The notes below the pieces were generated by a model, which was not told the DNA's origin, made no database searches, and saw nothing but the letters and a program-made list of their open reading frames with translations. The position numbers were made by a program, and so were the translations under genes. Positions 42,981 to 50,496 of a DNA stretch of 64,000 bases are shown piece by piece; positions within the stretch are counted from its first letter, which is position 1; each line of letters begins with the position of its first letter. Source of the DNA: Bog-473 sp963809715 (lineage in GTDB: Bacteria; Actinomycetota; Acidimicrobiia; Acidimicrobiales; RAAP-2); assembly GCA_963809715.1 (NCBI GenBank), contig CAWEKO010000003.1, forward strand, positions 682,001-746,000. Reading direction: 5' to 3'.

Positions 42981-43597
42981 GTGCGGCCCGGGCCGTGCGC
43001 CACGCGCCGCTGCAGTTGCGGGGCCGCCGAGCGTTGCTGCGACCATTGACCGAGGACGACTTCGTGGCCTGGCACGAGGTGCGCACCCGCTGCGCCGACT
43101 GGTTGTTGCGCTGGGAGCCCAGGCCCAAGGGTGCACCCGTTCCGTCCGAGGACCGTCCGAGCTTTGCGGCACGCTGCGGCATCCGCGAGCGGGAGCGGCA
43201 CCTGGGCACCGGCTATGGCTTTGGGATTTTCGTGGGCGACCGCTTCGCCGGCGAAGTGACCCTCTCGTCCATTCAACGCGGACCGTTCCAGAGTGGCTTC
43301 ATCGGGTACTGGATCGACGAGGCGTTGGCGGGGCGAGGGCTGGTGCCCGAGGCGGTCGTGGTGACGCTCCGCTTCGCATTCGAAGCGATCTCACTGCACC
43401 GGGTCGAGATCTCCATCATTCCCCGGAATATCGCCAGCCGGCGGGTCGTCGAGAAACTCGGCATCCGCGAAGAGGGGATCGCACAGCGTTACCTGGAGAT
43501 CGACGGCGTCTGGGAGGACCACGTGCGTTATGGCATCACCGCCGAGGAGTGGGCCGTCCGTGAGCGCGAGCTGGTCGCCGAATGGATCGGCTCCTGA
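42977..43597 (+). CDS. GNAT acetyltransferase, RimJ/RimL-like
   Basis: A 206-residue acetyl-CoA-dependent N-acetyltransferase. RimJ-type features: LRGRRALLRPLTEDDF at the start, GYWIDEALAGRGLVPEAVVV with the acetyl-CoA loop (GRGLV), FEAISLHRVEISIIPRN and SRRVVEKLGIREEG. The closest known role is acetylation of ribosomal protein N-termini, but the family also modifies antibiotics and other amines. The GTG start lies in the aminotransferase stop. Confidence 0.9.
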   Translation: MSAARAVRHAPLQLRGRRALLRPLTEDDFVAWHEVRTRCADWLLRWEPRPKGAPVPSEDRPSFAARCGIRERERHLGTGYGFGIFVGDRFAGEVTLSSIQRGPFQSGFIGYWIDEALAGRGLVPEAVVVTLRFAFEAISLHRVEISIIPRNIASRRVVEKLGIREEGIAQRYLEIDGVWEDHVRYGITAEEWAVRERELVAEWIGS

Positions 43598-43601
43598 CCG
43601 A

Positions 43602-44639
43602 CTACGTGTCGGTCGAGCCGATCACCGAGGGCGAGTGTCGGAAGAACTGCTCGATGTCGTGCTCGTACGTATAGGACTTCTGGGGCCGACCTGACTGCCG
43701 GCGCAACCGCGCCGACCGGGTGAAGGTCCGGACCGCACCGGCGCTGGTGGCGTTGTAGGTGAAGCCGGTGGCCGCGAACCGTCGGGTGTCCACGCCCCTG
43801 CCGTAGCGCAGGAGGTCCTCGAGCTCGGCGGGGAGGTCGAAGAGACGGGCCAGGGGCCGGATCTTCAGCGGGCTGAACGGTGCGAGCGGGACGAGACGGG
43901 TTCCACTGATGCTGGCCACCTCGCTCCAGGGCAGCCGCCCGTCACCGGCCACGTTGTAAAGGCCGGGAATGCCCGCCCGGGTGACGTGAAGGAGGGCGCG
44001 CACGACGTCGTCCTCCTCGACGAACTGCAAGAGCGGATCGAACCCGAAGATGGACGGGCAGATCGGTCGGGACAGGTTGCGACTGATCGGAGTGGACAGA
44101 TGCGTGCCGAGCACGTTGGCAAAACGCAGCACGGTGATACGGGTAGCGGGGTTCTCCTCCGAGAAGTCGCGCACCAGGCTCTCTGCCTCGACGAGAGCAC
44201 GCTCCACTGAGTTCTTCACCGGACTTGTCCGCGCCGTGTCCTCCTCGAAGGTGTTCGGATCGGTGGCGGACGACCCATAGACGAGAGTGGAGGACTTCAC
44301 AACGACGTGTCGGACCGATGAGCCCGCGGCGCCCGCAGCGGCCAGCAGGTTCATGGTGCCGATCACGTTGATCTCGTGCATCGTCCGCCGGGGCACGGTC
44401 ACCGAGTTGGTGATCATGAACGTGTGCAAAATCGTGTCGACCTTGGTTGCGTTCACGATCCTGCTGAAAATGGAATAGTTCGCGTCGGTCCGGACGAACT
44501 CGGCCCGCTCGAACGGGACCGAGGGTGCGTGAGCCCCGGTCCCGAGGATGACATCCATGCTCGGATCCGATTCCAGGGCCTGAATCATCCGACCACCCCA
44601 GAAGGTGTCAGCCCCCGTGACGAGGATGCGACGGCCCAT
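43602..44639 (-). CDS. NAD-dependent epimerase/dehydratase family protein
   Basis: Extended SDR, 345 residues. The glycine-rich NAD loop is ILVTGADTFWGGRMIQAL (a TGxxxxxG variant). HEINVIGTMNLLAAAGAAG and KSSTLVYG follow. Instead of the usual YxxxK the region reads TSPVKNSVERALVEAE, so the catalytic Tyr seems absent. This suggests a non-enzymatic or altered SDR, as in the mycobacterial heparin-binding or PlsC-associated SDR group. The ATG overlaps the acyltransferase stop (TGATG). In actinobacteria this SDR-acyltransferase pair is a recurring module. Confidence 0.85.
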   Translation of the reverse strand: MGRRILVTGADTFWGGRMIQALESDPSMDVILGTGAHAPSVPFERAEFVRTDANYSIFSRIVNATKVDTILHTFMITNSVTVPRRTMHEINVIGTMNLLAAAGAAGSSVRHVVVKSSTLVYGSSATDPNTFEEDTARTSPVKNSVERALVEAESLVRDFSEENPATRITVLRFANVLGTHLSTPISRNLSRPICPSIFGFDPLLQFVEEDDVVRALLHVTRAGIPGLYNVAGDGRLPWSEVASISGTRLVPLAPFSPLKIRPLARLFDLPAELEDLLRYGRGVDTRRFAATGFTYNATSAGAVRTFTRSARLRRQSGRPQKSYTYEHDIEQFFRHSPSVIGSTDT

Positions 44640-45520
44640 CAGCCGAACCAGACACTGCGCCGGTCGCGCAGCATGTCGTCGACAGCACGTTGGAGTTGCG
44701 AGCGAATGTGCTCGGATTCGTCCATGATGCGGCTCTTCGAGTAGCGCTCCTGATCTGGCGGGACGTCGAAGAACACCGGGTCGAGGACGTGCAGCTTGAA
44801 CTTGGACGGGAAGGGCAGGACGGCGCCGATCGGGCCTAGGGCGAGCATGTTCGCCGTGATCGGCATGTAGGGCACGCCGAGGGCACGGGCCACGTTGGGC
44901 AGCCGGAAGACGATCGGCATGGCCTCCTCCGATCCCACGACGGCGATCGGCACGATTGGAACGCCGGCCCTCATGGCAATCTCGACGAAGCCACCGCGGC
45001 CGAAACGCCGGAGTTGGTAGCGATCGGCGTACGACTTCGAGGGCCCCTTCGTCCCCTCGGGAAAAACGAGTGCCAGTTGGCCCTGCTCTTTGAGCAGCCG
45101 GTAGGCGTTCAACGGCTGCGCCGGTACCCCACCGGCCCGAGCCCACAGCGTCCCCAGGACGGGCAGGGTGCGGAAGAAGTATTCCGCCAGGCCGTACACC
45201 GGGCGCTCCAGTTCCTTCTCCAACCCGTGCATGATCACCGGCGCGTCGGAGGGGATGGCGCCGGCATGGTTGGCGACCAGCAGAGCGCCGCCTTGGAGCG
45301 GAACGTTCTCGAGCCCCTGCCACTCGGCCCGGAACCACTTGGAGTAGATGGGCTCGTACATCGCCCGCACCACGGCTCGGGTCCGTTCCGAGCGACCCCA
45401 CTCGTCGACGTCGGACATGCGCGGATCCTCGAGATCCTCGCCTTCCTGCAGGGGTATCCGGATGGGAACGACCGCCGTGGACTGGTCTTTTTCACCCGCC
45501 ACCGCGCGACCGTCCGGCAT
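44639..45520 (-). CDS. PlsC-type 1-acyl-glycerol-3-phosphate acyltransferase family protein
   Basis: Membrane-associated acyltransferase of glycerolipid metabolism. The H(x4)D catalytic box is NHAGAIPSD near residue 87, and the phosphate-binding FPEGTKGPSKSY is near 160. PIVPIAVVGSEEAMPI and VLPFPSKFKLHVLDP complete the fold. It has an N-terminal acidic extension of about 60 residues. At 293 residues it matches the actinobacterial branch adjacent to an SDR gene. ATG 45520 is supported by a TACGAT box six bases upstream. Confidence 0.91.
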   Translation of the reverse strand: MPDGRAVAGEKDQSTAVVPIRIPLQEGEDLEDPRMSDVDEWGRSERTRAVVRAMYEPIYSKWFRAEWQGLENVPLQGGALLVANHAGAIPSDAPVIMHGLEKELERPVYGLAEYFFRTLPVLGTLWARAGGVPAQPLNAYRLLKEQGQLALVFPEGTKGPSKSYADRYQLRRFGRGGFVEIAMRAGVPIVPIAVVGSEEAMPIVFRLPNVARALGVPYMPITANMLALGPIGAVLPFPSKFKLHVLDPVFFDVPPDQERYSKSRIMDESEHIRSQLQRAVDDMLRDRRSVWFG

Positions 45521-45526
45521 CGGTCC

Positions 45527-45532
45527 ATCGTA
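45527..45532 (-). promoter_or_regulatory. Leaderless -10 box for the acyltransferase-SDR operon
   Basis: TACGAT on the minus strand, six bases before ATG 45520. Confidence 0.55.
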
Positions 45533-45610
45533 CCGAGCGCCCGGGTGGTGGCGGACTTGAGGACGCGCCTTCGACTGTCCGGCCCCTCGCAGGGCAGAGG
45601 GCGTGCCCTT

Positions 45611-46879
45611 TTATGGGCGACCTGCGCCGATGAGGCCTTCTGTGAAGATCGGGGAGTACGAGACGGTGGAACCGGTGAAGGGAGCCTGAATCACCGTGTC
45701 CGCGCCGTAGGGACCCGAGCCCGCGTACATGACGACATGGTCGACCTGATTGTCGTTGTCGAGGTTGTAGTAGAAGAGCAGGTCCCCGGGCTCGAGGTTG
45801 GCCAGCGAGACGTGCGGAAGTGCCGGCCACTCCGTCTCGGTCGTCCGCGGGATGGAGACCCCGGCCTGGCCCCAGGCCCATTGGACGAGACCAGAGCAGT
45901 CGAACCCGGAGCCGGGACTCTCGCCGCCGAACACGTAGGGGACGCCCAGCTGCGAGACCGCCGCCTGCACGGCTGCCATCCCTGTCGAATGCCCTTGGGG
46001 AGAGCCGGCGATCTCACCCTTGTAGCCCGACGAACCGGCGGCGCCGTTCGCGGCCTTGGTTGCCGCCGCCCCGCTGGACGAACCGCCGACGGCTCCGGCC
46101 ACACTGGCGGCGGTGGCCGCTGCTGCGGCCGCCCGCTGTTGCGCAGCTTGATTCGCGGCCCGGGCCGCCGCCGCGGCTTCCTGTTGTGCCTCCTGGATTG
46201 CTGCTTGCGCGACCTCTTGGGCCAGCTGACCCTGCACCTGGCCGAGCGTCGCCTTGGTTGCCGCCGCTTCCTGCTCGTTGGCCGCGGCGAGCGACTTGGC
46301 CTGTTCGGCCTCGGTCTGCGCCTGCGAGGCAGCCGCTTCCTCTTGCGCCTGCTCAGACTCCAGCTTCGACTCCGAGCGTTGCAACGCACTCTCGTCGTTC
46401 GTGAGGTTGCCCACGATCGTGTTGGTGTACTGGTTGCGAGCCTCGCTGTCGCTGGCGGATTGTGAGAAGTACGAAGCGAACCCGGTTTGGGGGGTGCCGT
46501 AGATGTACGCCTCGACGGCGTCATTGGCCACCAGTCGCTTGTCGACCTTGACCGCTGCTTTGGCGCTCACGAGCTGAGCGGCGAGCGATTGTGCCTGAGC
46601 CTGATCGTTCTGGAGGTTTTGGATGGCGGTGTTGTACTTGTCGTCGAGGATCGAGGTCTGCTGCTCCTCTTGGGCCAGGGTTGCTTCGATCTGCGACACC
46701 TTCGACTCGGTGGAGTTGATCTGCGCCTGGTTGGGTGCCGGTCCGGGCAGCGTGGTGGAGGTTGTTGCACCGGCCGCGCTGAGGGGCAGGAGCCACGCGC
46801 CGAGGGCTCCTGCGAGTAGTGCCGCCCGAGCGATCCTGCTCCGCCCGCGCACAGTGTTCCGACAATCCACTGCACTCAC
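45611..46879 (-). CDS. NlpC/P60 peptidoglycan endopeptidase with coiled-coil stalk
   Basis: Exported cell-wall hydrolase, 422 residues, of the RipA/PcsB layout. A signal peptide (ARAALLAGALGAWLLPLSAA) is followed by a long coiled coil at about 50-250 (SKVSQIEATLAQEEQQTS; ALQRSESKLESEQAQEEAA). An Ala-rich hinge comes next, then the NlpC/P60 domain at about 310-422. The catalytic Cys is in GSGFDCSGLVQWAWGQAG, the His in NQVDHVVMYAG, and a third polar residue follows. It cleaves stem peptides during division; the coiled coil would hold it inactive until it is engaged. GTG 46879 follows TACGCT by seven bases. Confidence 0.93.
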   Translation of the reverse strand: MSAVDCRNTVRGRSRIARAALLAGALGAWLLPLSAAGATTSTTLPGPAPNQAQINSTESKVSQIEATLAQEEQQTSILDDKYNTAIQNLQNDQAQAQSLAAQLVSAKAAVKVDKRLVANDAVEAYIYGTPQTGFASYFSQSASDSEARNQYTNTIVGNLTNDESALQRSESKLESEQAQEEAAASQAQTEAEQAKSLAAANEQEAAATKATLGQVQGQLAQEVAQAAIQEAQQEAAAAARAANQAAQQRAAAAAATAASVAGAVGGSSSGAAATKAANGAAGSSGYKGEIAGSPQGHSTGMAAVQAAVSQLGVPYVFGGESPGSGFDCSGLVQWAWGQAGVSIPRTTETEWPALPHVSLANLEPGDLLFYYNLDNDNQVDHVVMYAGSGPYGADTVIQAPFTGSTVSYSPIFTEGLIGAGRP

Positions 46880-46886
46880 CTGACAG

Positions 46887-46892
46887 AGCGTA
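46887..46892 (-). promoter_or_regulatory. Leaderless -10 box for the NlpC/P60 gene
   Basis: TACGCT on the minus strand, seven bases before GTG 46879. Confidence 0.55.
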
Positions 46893-46996
46893 ACTGTTCG
46901 CAGGTGGAAATTGCGTCACCCTCACTGTCGCCGTTCGGTTGCATAGCCAATCTGTGCGCTTTTCACGCGACATCCGAGCGTGGATCACCGCTTCGA

Positions 46997-47025
46997 TTGA
47001 CCCGGCGAACCACCCTCCGTAGGGT
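46997..47025 (+). promoter_or_regulatory. Full promoter (-35 and -10) for the carboxylesterase
   Basis: TTGACC at 46997-47002, a 17-base spacer, TAGGGT at 47020-47025, then eight bases to GTG 47034. It is the clearest complete promoter in the window and again implies a leaderless mRNA. Confidence 0.65.
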
Positions 47026-47033
47026 GCCTGAGC

Positions 47034-48599
47034 GTGGAAGGCGTGGTCGAAATCTCCCAGGGTCGCGTCCGAGGGGCCTGGAGGGACGACCACTGGTCGT
47101 TCTCCGGCATCCCCTATGGCCGGGCACCGGTCGGGGAGTTGCGTTGGCGCCCGCCCCTCGCCGCCGAGGCTTGGGACGAGGTCAGGGACGCCTCGACGTT
47201 CGGTGCCATCGCCCCGCAGTCGGCGGCCATTCCCGGGATCACCGCCCCCTCGGATCCCGGGGCGACGGAGCCGCACAGCGAAGACTGCCTCTCGCTGAAC
47301 GTGTGGACACCCTCGCTGCCAGAGACCGCCACGTCGACCCCCGGGCAGGGGAGGCCGGTGATGGTGTGGATCCACGGTGGCGGCTTCACGTCGGGCAGCG
47401 GCTCGGTGTTCCTCTACAGGGGCGGCAGCCTGGTGCGCAACGGCGACGCCGTGGTCGTCACCATCAACTACCGGCTGGGGGCGCTCGGGTTCCTGGCCCA
47501 TCGCGATCTGGCCGACCCCGACGGCCTCCTGGGCAACTGGGGCATCCACGACCAATTGGCTGCCCTCAGCTGGGTGCGAGACCACATCGCCGCTTTCGGG
47601 GGCGATCCACACAACGTGACGGTCTTCGGTGAATCGGCCGGTGGTTTCAGCGTCTCGGCCCTGCTCGGGATCCCGGCCGCGTCCGGCTTGTTCCGTCGGG
47701 CCATCGTGCAGAGCGGGGGCGCGTGGGTTCACACGGTGGAGGAGGGGGAGCGAACAGCGGAGCGGCTCGCCGCGGTCCTGGGATTGGCCCGGTGCAGCCG
47801 AGACCTGCTCCAGGGGGTTCCGGCCACCGAGTTGGTGGCCGCGACAGAGGAGCTCGGTCGACGCCGCCCCGACCCGGGGCTGCTGCCCCTGCCCCATCTC
47901 CCGGTCGTCGACGGAGTGCTCATGCCTCAGCATCCGCTCGCCGCGGTGGCCGACGGTACGGCGTCCGGTGTCGACCTGCTCATCGGGACGAACCGCGACG
48001 AGCTCACTCTGTTCGGGCTGGGGAACCCGACCCTGATGGCGCTCGATGCCGATGGCGTCCGTCAGTGGATGGCCAACGCCGTACCCGACATCCCGGCCGA
48101 CGAGGTGCTCGACAGCTACCGGGCGGTGCGGCTGTCACGGGAGGAGCGGGTCGAACCGCGCGACCTCTGGGTGGCCGCGGGGACCGACATTGTCTTCCGC
48201 TGGCCCAGTCTGCAGTTGGCCGCGACGCACGGGGGGCACGGCGGCCGGTCGTTCGTTTATCTTTTCGACTGGGAGTCGCCGGCCTTCGAGGGGATCCTCG
48301 GCTCGTGCCACGCACTCGAGCTGCCGTTCGTCTTCGGCGTCGTGCACGAGCCGGCGGTGCAGATGTTCTCCGGGAGCGGACCCGAGGTCGAGACGCTTTC
48401 CCGCAACATGCAGGCTGCCTGGCTCGCCTTCGCCCGAGACGGCATCCCCTCACACGACGGGATCGGCGAGTGGTCGGCTTGGGAGCCCGAGTCGCGGACC
48501 ACCATGATGTTCGGCCCGCACACCGGCATGGTGCCTGCGCCGCGCAATGGCGAGCTCGCCGTGCTGGAGCGGCATCGGCCACTCGTGGCGAGCGCCTAG
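47034..48599 (+). CDS. Type-B carboxylesterase
   Basis: Serine esterase of the cholinesterase/para-nitrobenzyl esterase family, 521 residues. Signatures: GIPYGRAPVGELRWRPP, SEDCLSLNVWTP, and the oxyanion hole WIHGGGFTSGSGS. The nucleophile elbow is VFGESAGGFSVSAL with the catalytic Ser near residue 200. GTNRDELTLF and the catalytic His in HALELPFVFG follow. There is no clear signal peptide, so it may act in the cytosol on ester xenobiotics or lipids. It is convergent with the P450 gene, the two stops overlapping in a shared CTAG. Confidence 0.93.
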   Translation: MEGVVEISQGRVRGAWRDDHWSFSGIPYGRAPVGELRWRPPLAAEAWDEVRDASTFGAIAPQSAAIPGITAPSDPGATEPHSEDCLSLNVWTPSLPETATSTPGQGRPVMVWIHGGGFTSGSGSVFLYRGGSLVRNGDAVVVTINYRLGALGFLAHRDLADPDGLLGNWGIHDQLAALSWVRDHIAAFGGDPHNVTVFGESAGGFSVSALLGIPAASGLFRRAIVQSGGAWVHTVEEGERTAERLAAVLGLARCSRDLLQGVPATELVAATEELGRRRPDPGLLPLPHLPVVDGVLMPQHPLAAVADGTASGVDLLIGTNRDELTLFGLGNPTLMALDADGVRQWMANAVPDIPADEVLDSYRAVRLSREERVEPRDLWVAAGTDIVFRWPSLQLAATHGGHGGRSFVYLFDWESPAFEGILGSCHALELPFVFGVVHEPAVQMFSGSGPEVETLSRNMQAAWLAFARDGIPSHDGIGEWSAWEPESRTTMMFGPHTGMVPAPRNGELAVLERHRPLVASA

Positions 48600-49831
48600 A
48601 CAGCCATCTCGAGCCGAAGAGGGAGATGGCGGATACCGGTGTGGCGGTTGCTGCGCGTCCACACCGGTGGCCCGGCCAGCCGGAACGATTCGACGCGGCC
48701 GAACAGCTCCTCGAGCGCGACGCGGATCTCCAGGCGGGCCAGGTGGGCGCCCAGGCAGAAGTGGATGCCGTGACCGAATGACAGGTGCGGGTTCGGATCA
48801 CGGGAGACCACGAAGCGATCCGCATCCTCGAAGTGCCGTTCGTCCCGGTTGGCCGACCCCTCCCAGACGACCACCTTGTCTCCCGGCGCGATGCGCTGGC
48901 CCGCCAGCTCGCAGGTTCGCGTCGCCGTCCGGCGTTTCGACGGCGAGGGGGTAGTCCAGCGCAGGACCTCTTCGACGGCCTGCTCCATCGGCACCAGGTC
49001 TGCACGGACCTGGGCCAACTCGTTGGGCCACTGGTCGAAGGCCAGGATGGCTCCCGCGATCGCGTTGCGAGTGGTCTCGGCGCCCGCCGAGAACAGGAGC
49101 GAGAAGAACGCCGAAAGCTCGTCCTCGCTCAACGCAGGCGGATCGGCATCGAGAAGACGCGCGTGGATCACGATCGACAACATGTCCGGACCCGGGCAAG
49201 CCCGCTTCTCGGCAATCAGGTCCGCTCCATAGCGGGCAAGGAAGTCCACCGCGTCCTGTCGTGGCGGACTCATCGAGAGAAAGTCGGACTGGTCGGGTAT
49301 GTCGAAGACGTGCTCGACCGCGGCAGAGAGCCGGTGCCGGTCGGACTCGGGAACTCCGAGGAGGACGCAGATGGCCTGCATCGGGAGCTCCGCCGCCACC
49401 TCGGTGAGGAAGTCGCACTCCGAGCCGACCGAGGCCAGAAGCCGGCGCATGCGTCGCCGCAGCTCGTCCTCCAGCCCGCGGACGGCGGCCGGGGTCAGGC
49501 CTTTGGTGACCAGCCTTCTGATGCGCGCGTGCCTGGGGTCGTCCATCATGTTCAGCACGATGCCGGCCACCGGCAGGTCCTGAATGATGGTGCCCCCGTA
49601 CGGGCGGTCGCCACCCGTCTCCGAGGAGAACGTCACGGGGTCGTCGAGCACGCGCAGGACCTCGTCGTAGGTCGCCACGGACCAGAACCCTTCACCGTCC
49701 GGGGTGTGGGTCGTCGGGGGATGCCACCAGACCGGGGCTGACTCGCGGTGGCGCCGGAAGAGGTCGTGGGGGAACCCTTGGGAGAACGTGTCGAGGTCCG
49801 TCAGGTCCACGCCGTGCATCGACTCGCTCAT
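48596..49831 (-). CDS. Cytochrome P450
   Basis: Haem monooxygenase of bacterial class I, 411 residues. The I-helix oxygen-activation motif is AGAETTRNA, the K-helix ExxR is in VEEVLRW, the PERF-like region is FEDADRFVVSRDPN, and the haem-binding loop is FGHGIHFCLGAHLARLE with the axial Cys. The sequence is of the actinobacterial kind that oxidises steroids, fatty acids or terpenoids (CYP124/125/142 neighbourhood), but the substrate is not evident. No ferredoxin gene is adjacent. ATG 49831 is chosen; Met five residues later is an alternative. Confidence 0.92.
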   Translation of the reverse strand: MSESMHGVDLTDLDTFSQGFPHDLFRRHRESAPVWWHPPTTHTPDGEGFWSVATYDEVLRVLDDPVTFSSETGGDRPYGGTIIQDLPVAGIVLNMMDDPRHARIRRLVTKGLTPAAVRGLEDELRRRMRRLLASVGSECDFLTEVAAELPMQAICVLLGVPESDRHRLSAAVEHVFDIPDQSDFLSMSPPRQDAVDFLARYGADLIAEKRACPGPDMLSIVIHARLLDADPPALSEDELSAFFSLLFSAGAETTRNAIAGAILAFDQWPNELAQVRADLVPMEQAVEEVLRWTTPSPSKRRTATRTCELAGQRIAPGDKVVVWEGSANRDERHFEDADRFVVSRDPNPHLSFGHGIHFCLGAHLARLEIRVALEELFGRVESFRLAGPPVWTRSNRHTGIRHLPLRLEMAV

Positions 49832-49881
49832 CCGCCAATACTCACGGTGACGTCTCCTCGCGGTCAAGAATGGGACGGCGC

Positions 49882-49955
49882 GGGGGCGTAGCCCAATCGG
49901 CAGAGGCAGGGCGCTTAAACCGTCCCAAGTGAGGGTTCGAATCCCTCCGCCCCCA
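49882..49955 (+). tRNA. tRNA with UAA anticodon (Leu) but a short variable arm
   Basis: A 74-base cloverleaf. The acceptor is GGGGGCG/CGCCCCC, discriminator A, and the T arm GAGGG-TTCGAAT-CCCTC. The anticodon stem is GGGCG/CGTCC with loop CTTAAAC, so the anticodon is TAA at 49916-49918. The D stem is only three Watson-Crick pairs (GCC/GGC). The variable arm is CAAGT, five bases, i.e. class I, whereas tRNA-Leu in bacteria is normally class II with a long variable arm. CCA is not encoded. It is the window's only reader of the rare TTA codon. Confidence 0.85.
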
Positions 49956-50484
49956 CGAACAAAGGAAATGGCTGTTCAGCGGCTCTCTCGACCGGAACCG
50001 CTCGACGGCTTTCCCGTTTTCGTGCCTTCGGTGTGCCATAAGTTCCGCTGCTGCTCTGGCACGACAACCGTTCGTGGCCGATCTTGTTGCCGATCGGCCG
50101 CGCCGTCGCATGGGGCGACCGCTAAGACGAACTCAGGGGCAATTCAAGTTCGCGGCGATGCCGGTGGCTCAGGAGGCCGGTCAGTACGGCATAGATGGAT
50201 TCCTCCCCGGGATTGAGTGTCGGGTCGGTTCAGCCCGACACGTTCAACGTGGCGACATGCCTCGGACTGGGATCCCGACCTCGGCCCCGACCACGCGGAC
50301 CATGATGGAGCGCTACGAAACACGAGCCACGAGGCCTCGACGCCGGGGTGTGTGGGCGGCGCAGGTCACCCGTGTCGGCGACACACCGACCTGACCGTGC
50401 CGCTGCGCTGCGGTCGTAGCTGCGCCGTCGCCGACTGGCGCGCTGGTGTGAACCGGAGGTCCTGAGTCGGCAGCGGCGGGTCGG
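49956..50484. other. Gap between the UAA tRNA and the methyltransferase-GT gene; nothing convincing
   Basis: About 530 bases with no conserved frame. An open frame at 50074-50394 has no recognisable motif. No integrase, att repeat of the tRNA 3' end, or insertion sequence is seen, although a tRNA flank would be a natural integration site. Confidence 0.5.
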
Positions 50485-50490
50485 TATGCT
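50485..50490 (+). promoter_or_regulatory. Leaderless -10 box for the methyltransferase-GT gene
   Basis: TATGCT, six bases before ATG 50497. Confidence 0.55.
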
Positions 50491-50496
50491 GCCGCG

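Noticed and set aside
41814..43172. N-terminal extension of the tandem GT2 gene across the aminotransferase
   Set aside because: The extra frame is antisense to a clear class V aminotransferase; GTG 41813 gives a family-like start.
49909..49925. Reading the odd tRNA as tRNA-Lys(CTT)
   Set aside because: Shifting the loop to expose CTT loses the invariant U33 and disrupts the anticodon stem; TAA gives a canonical seven-base loop.
50074..50394. 106-aa open frame downstream of the UAA tRNA
   Set aside because: No motif, no start signal and low-complexity Arg/Thr content; treated as chance.
49956..50496. Integrated element at the tRNA 3' end
   Set aside because: No integrase, transposase or direct repeat of the tRNA end is present in the window.
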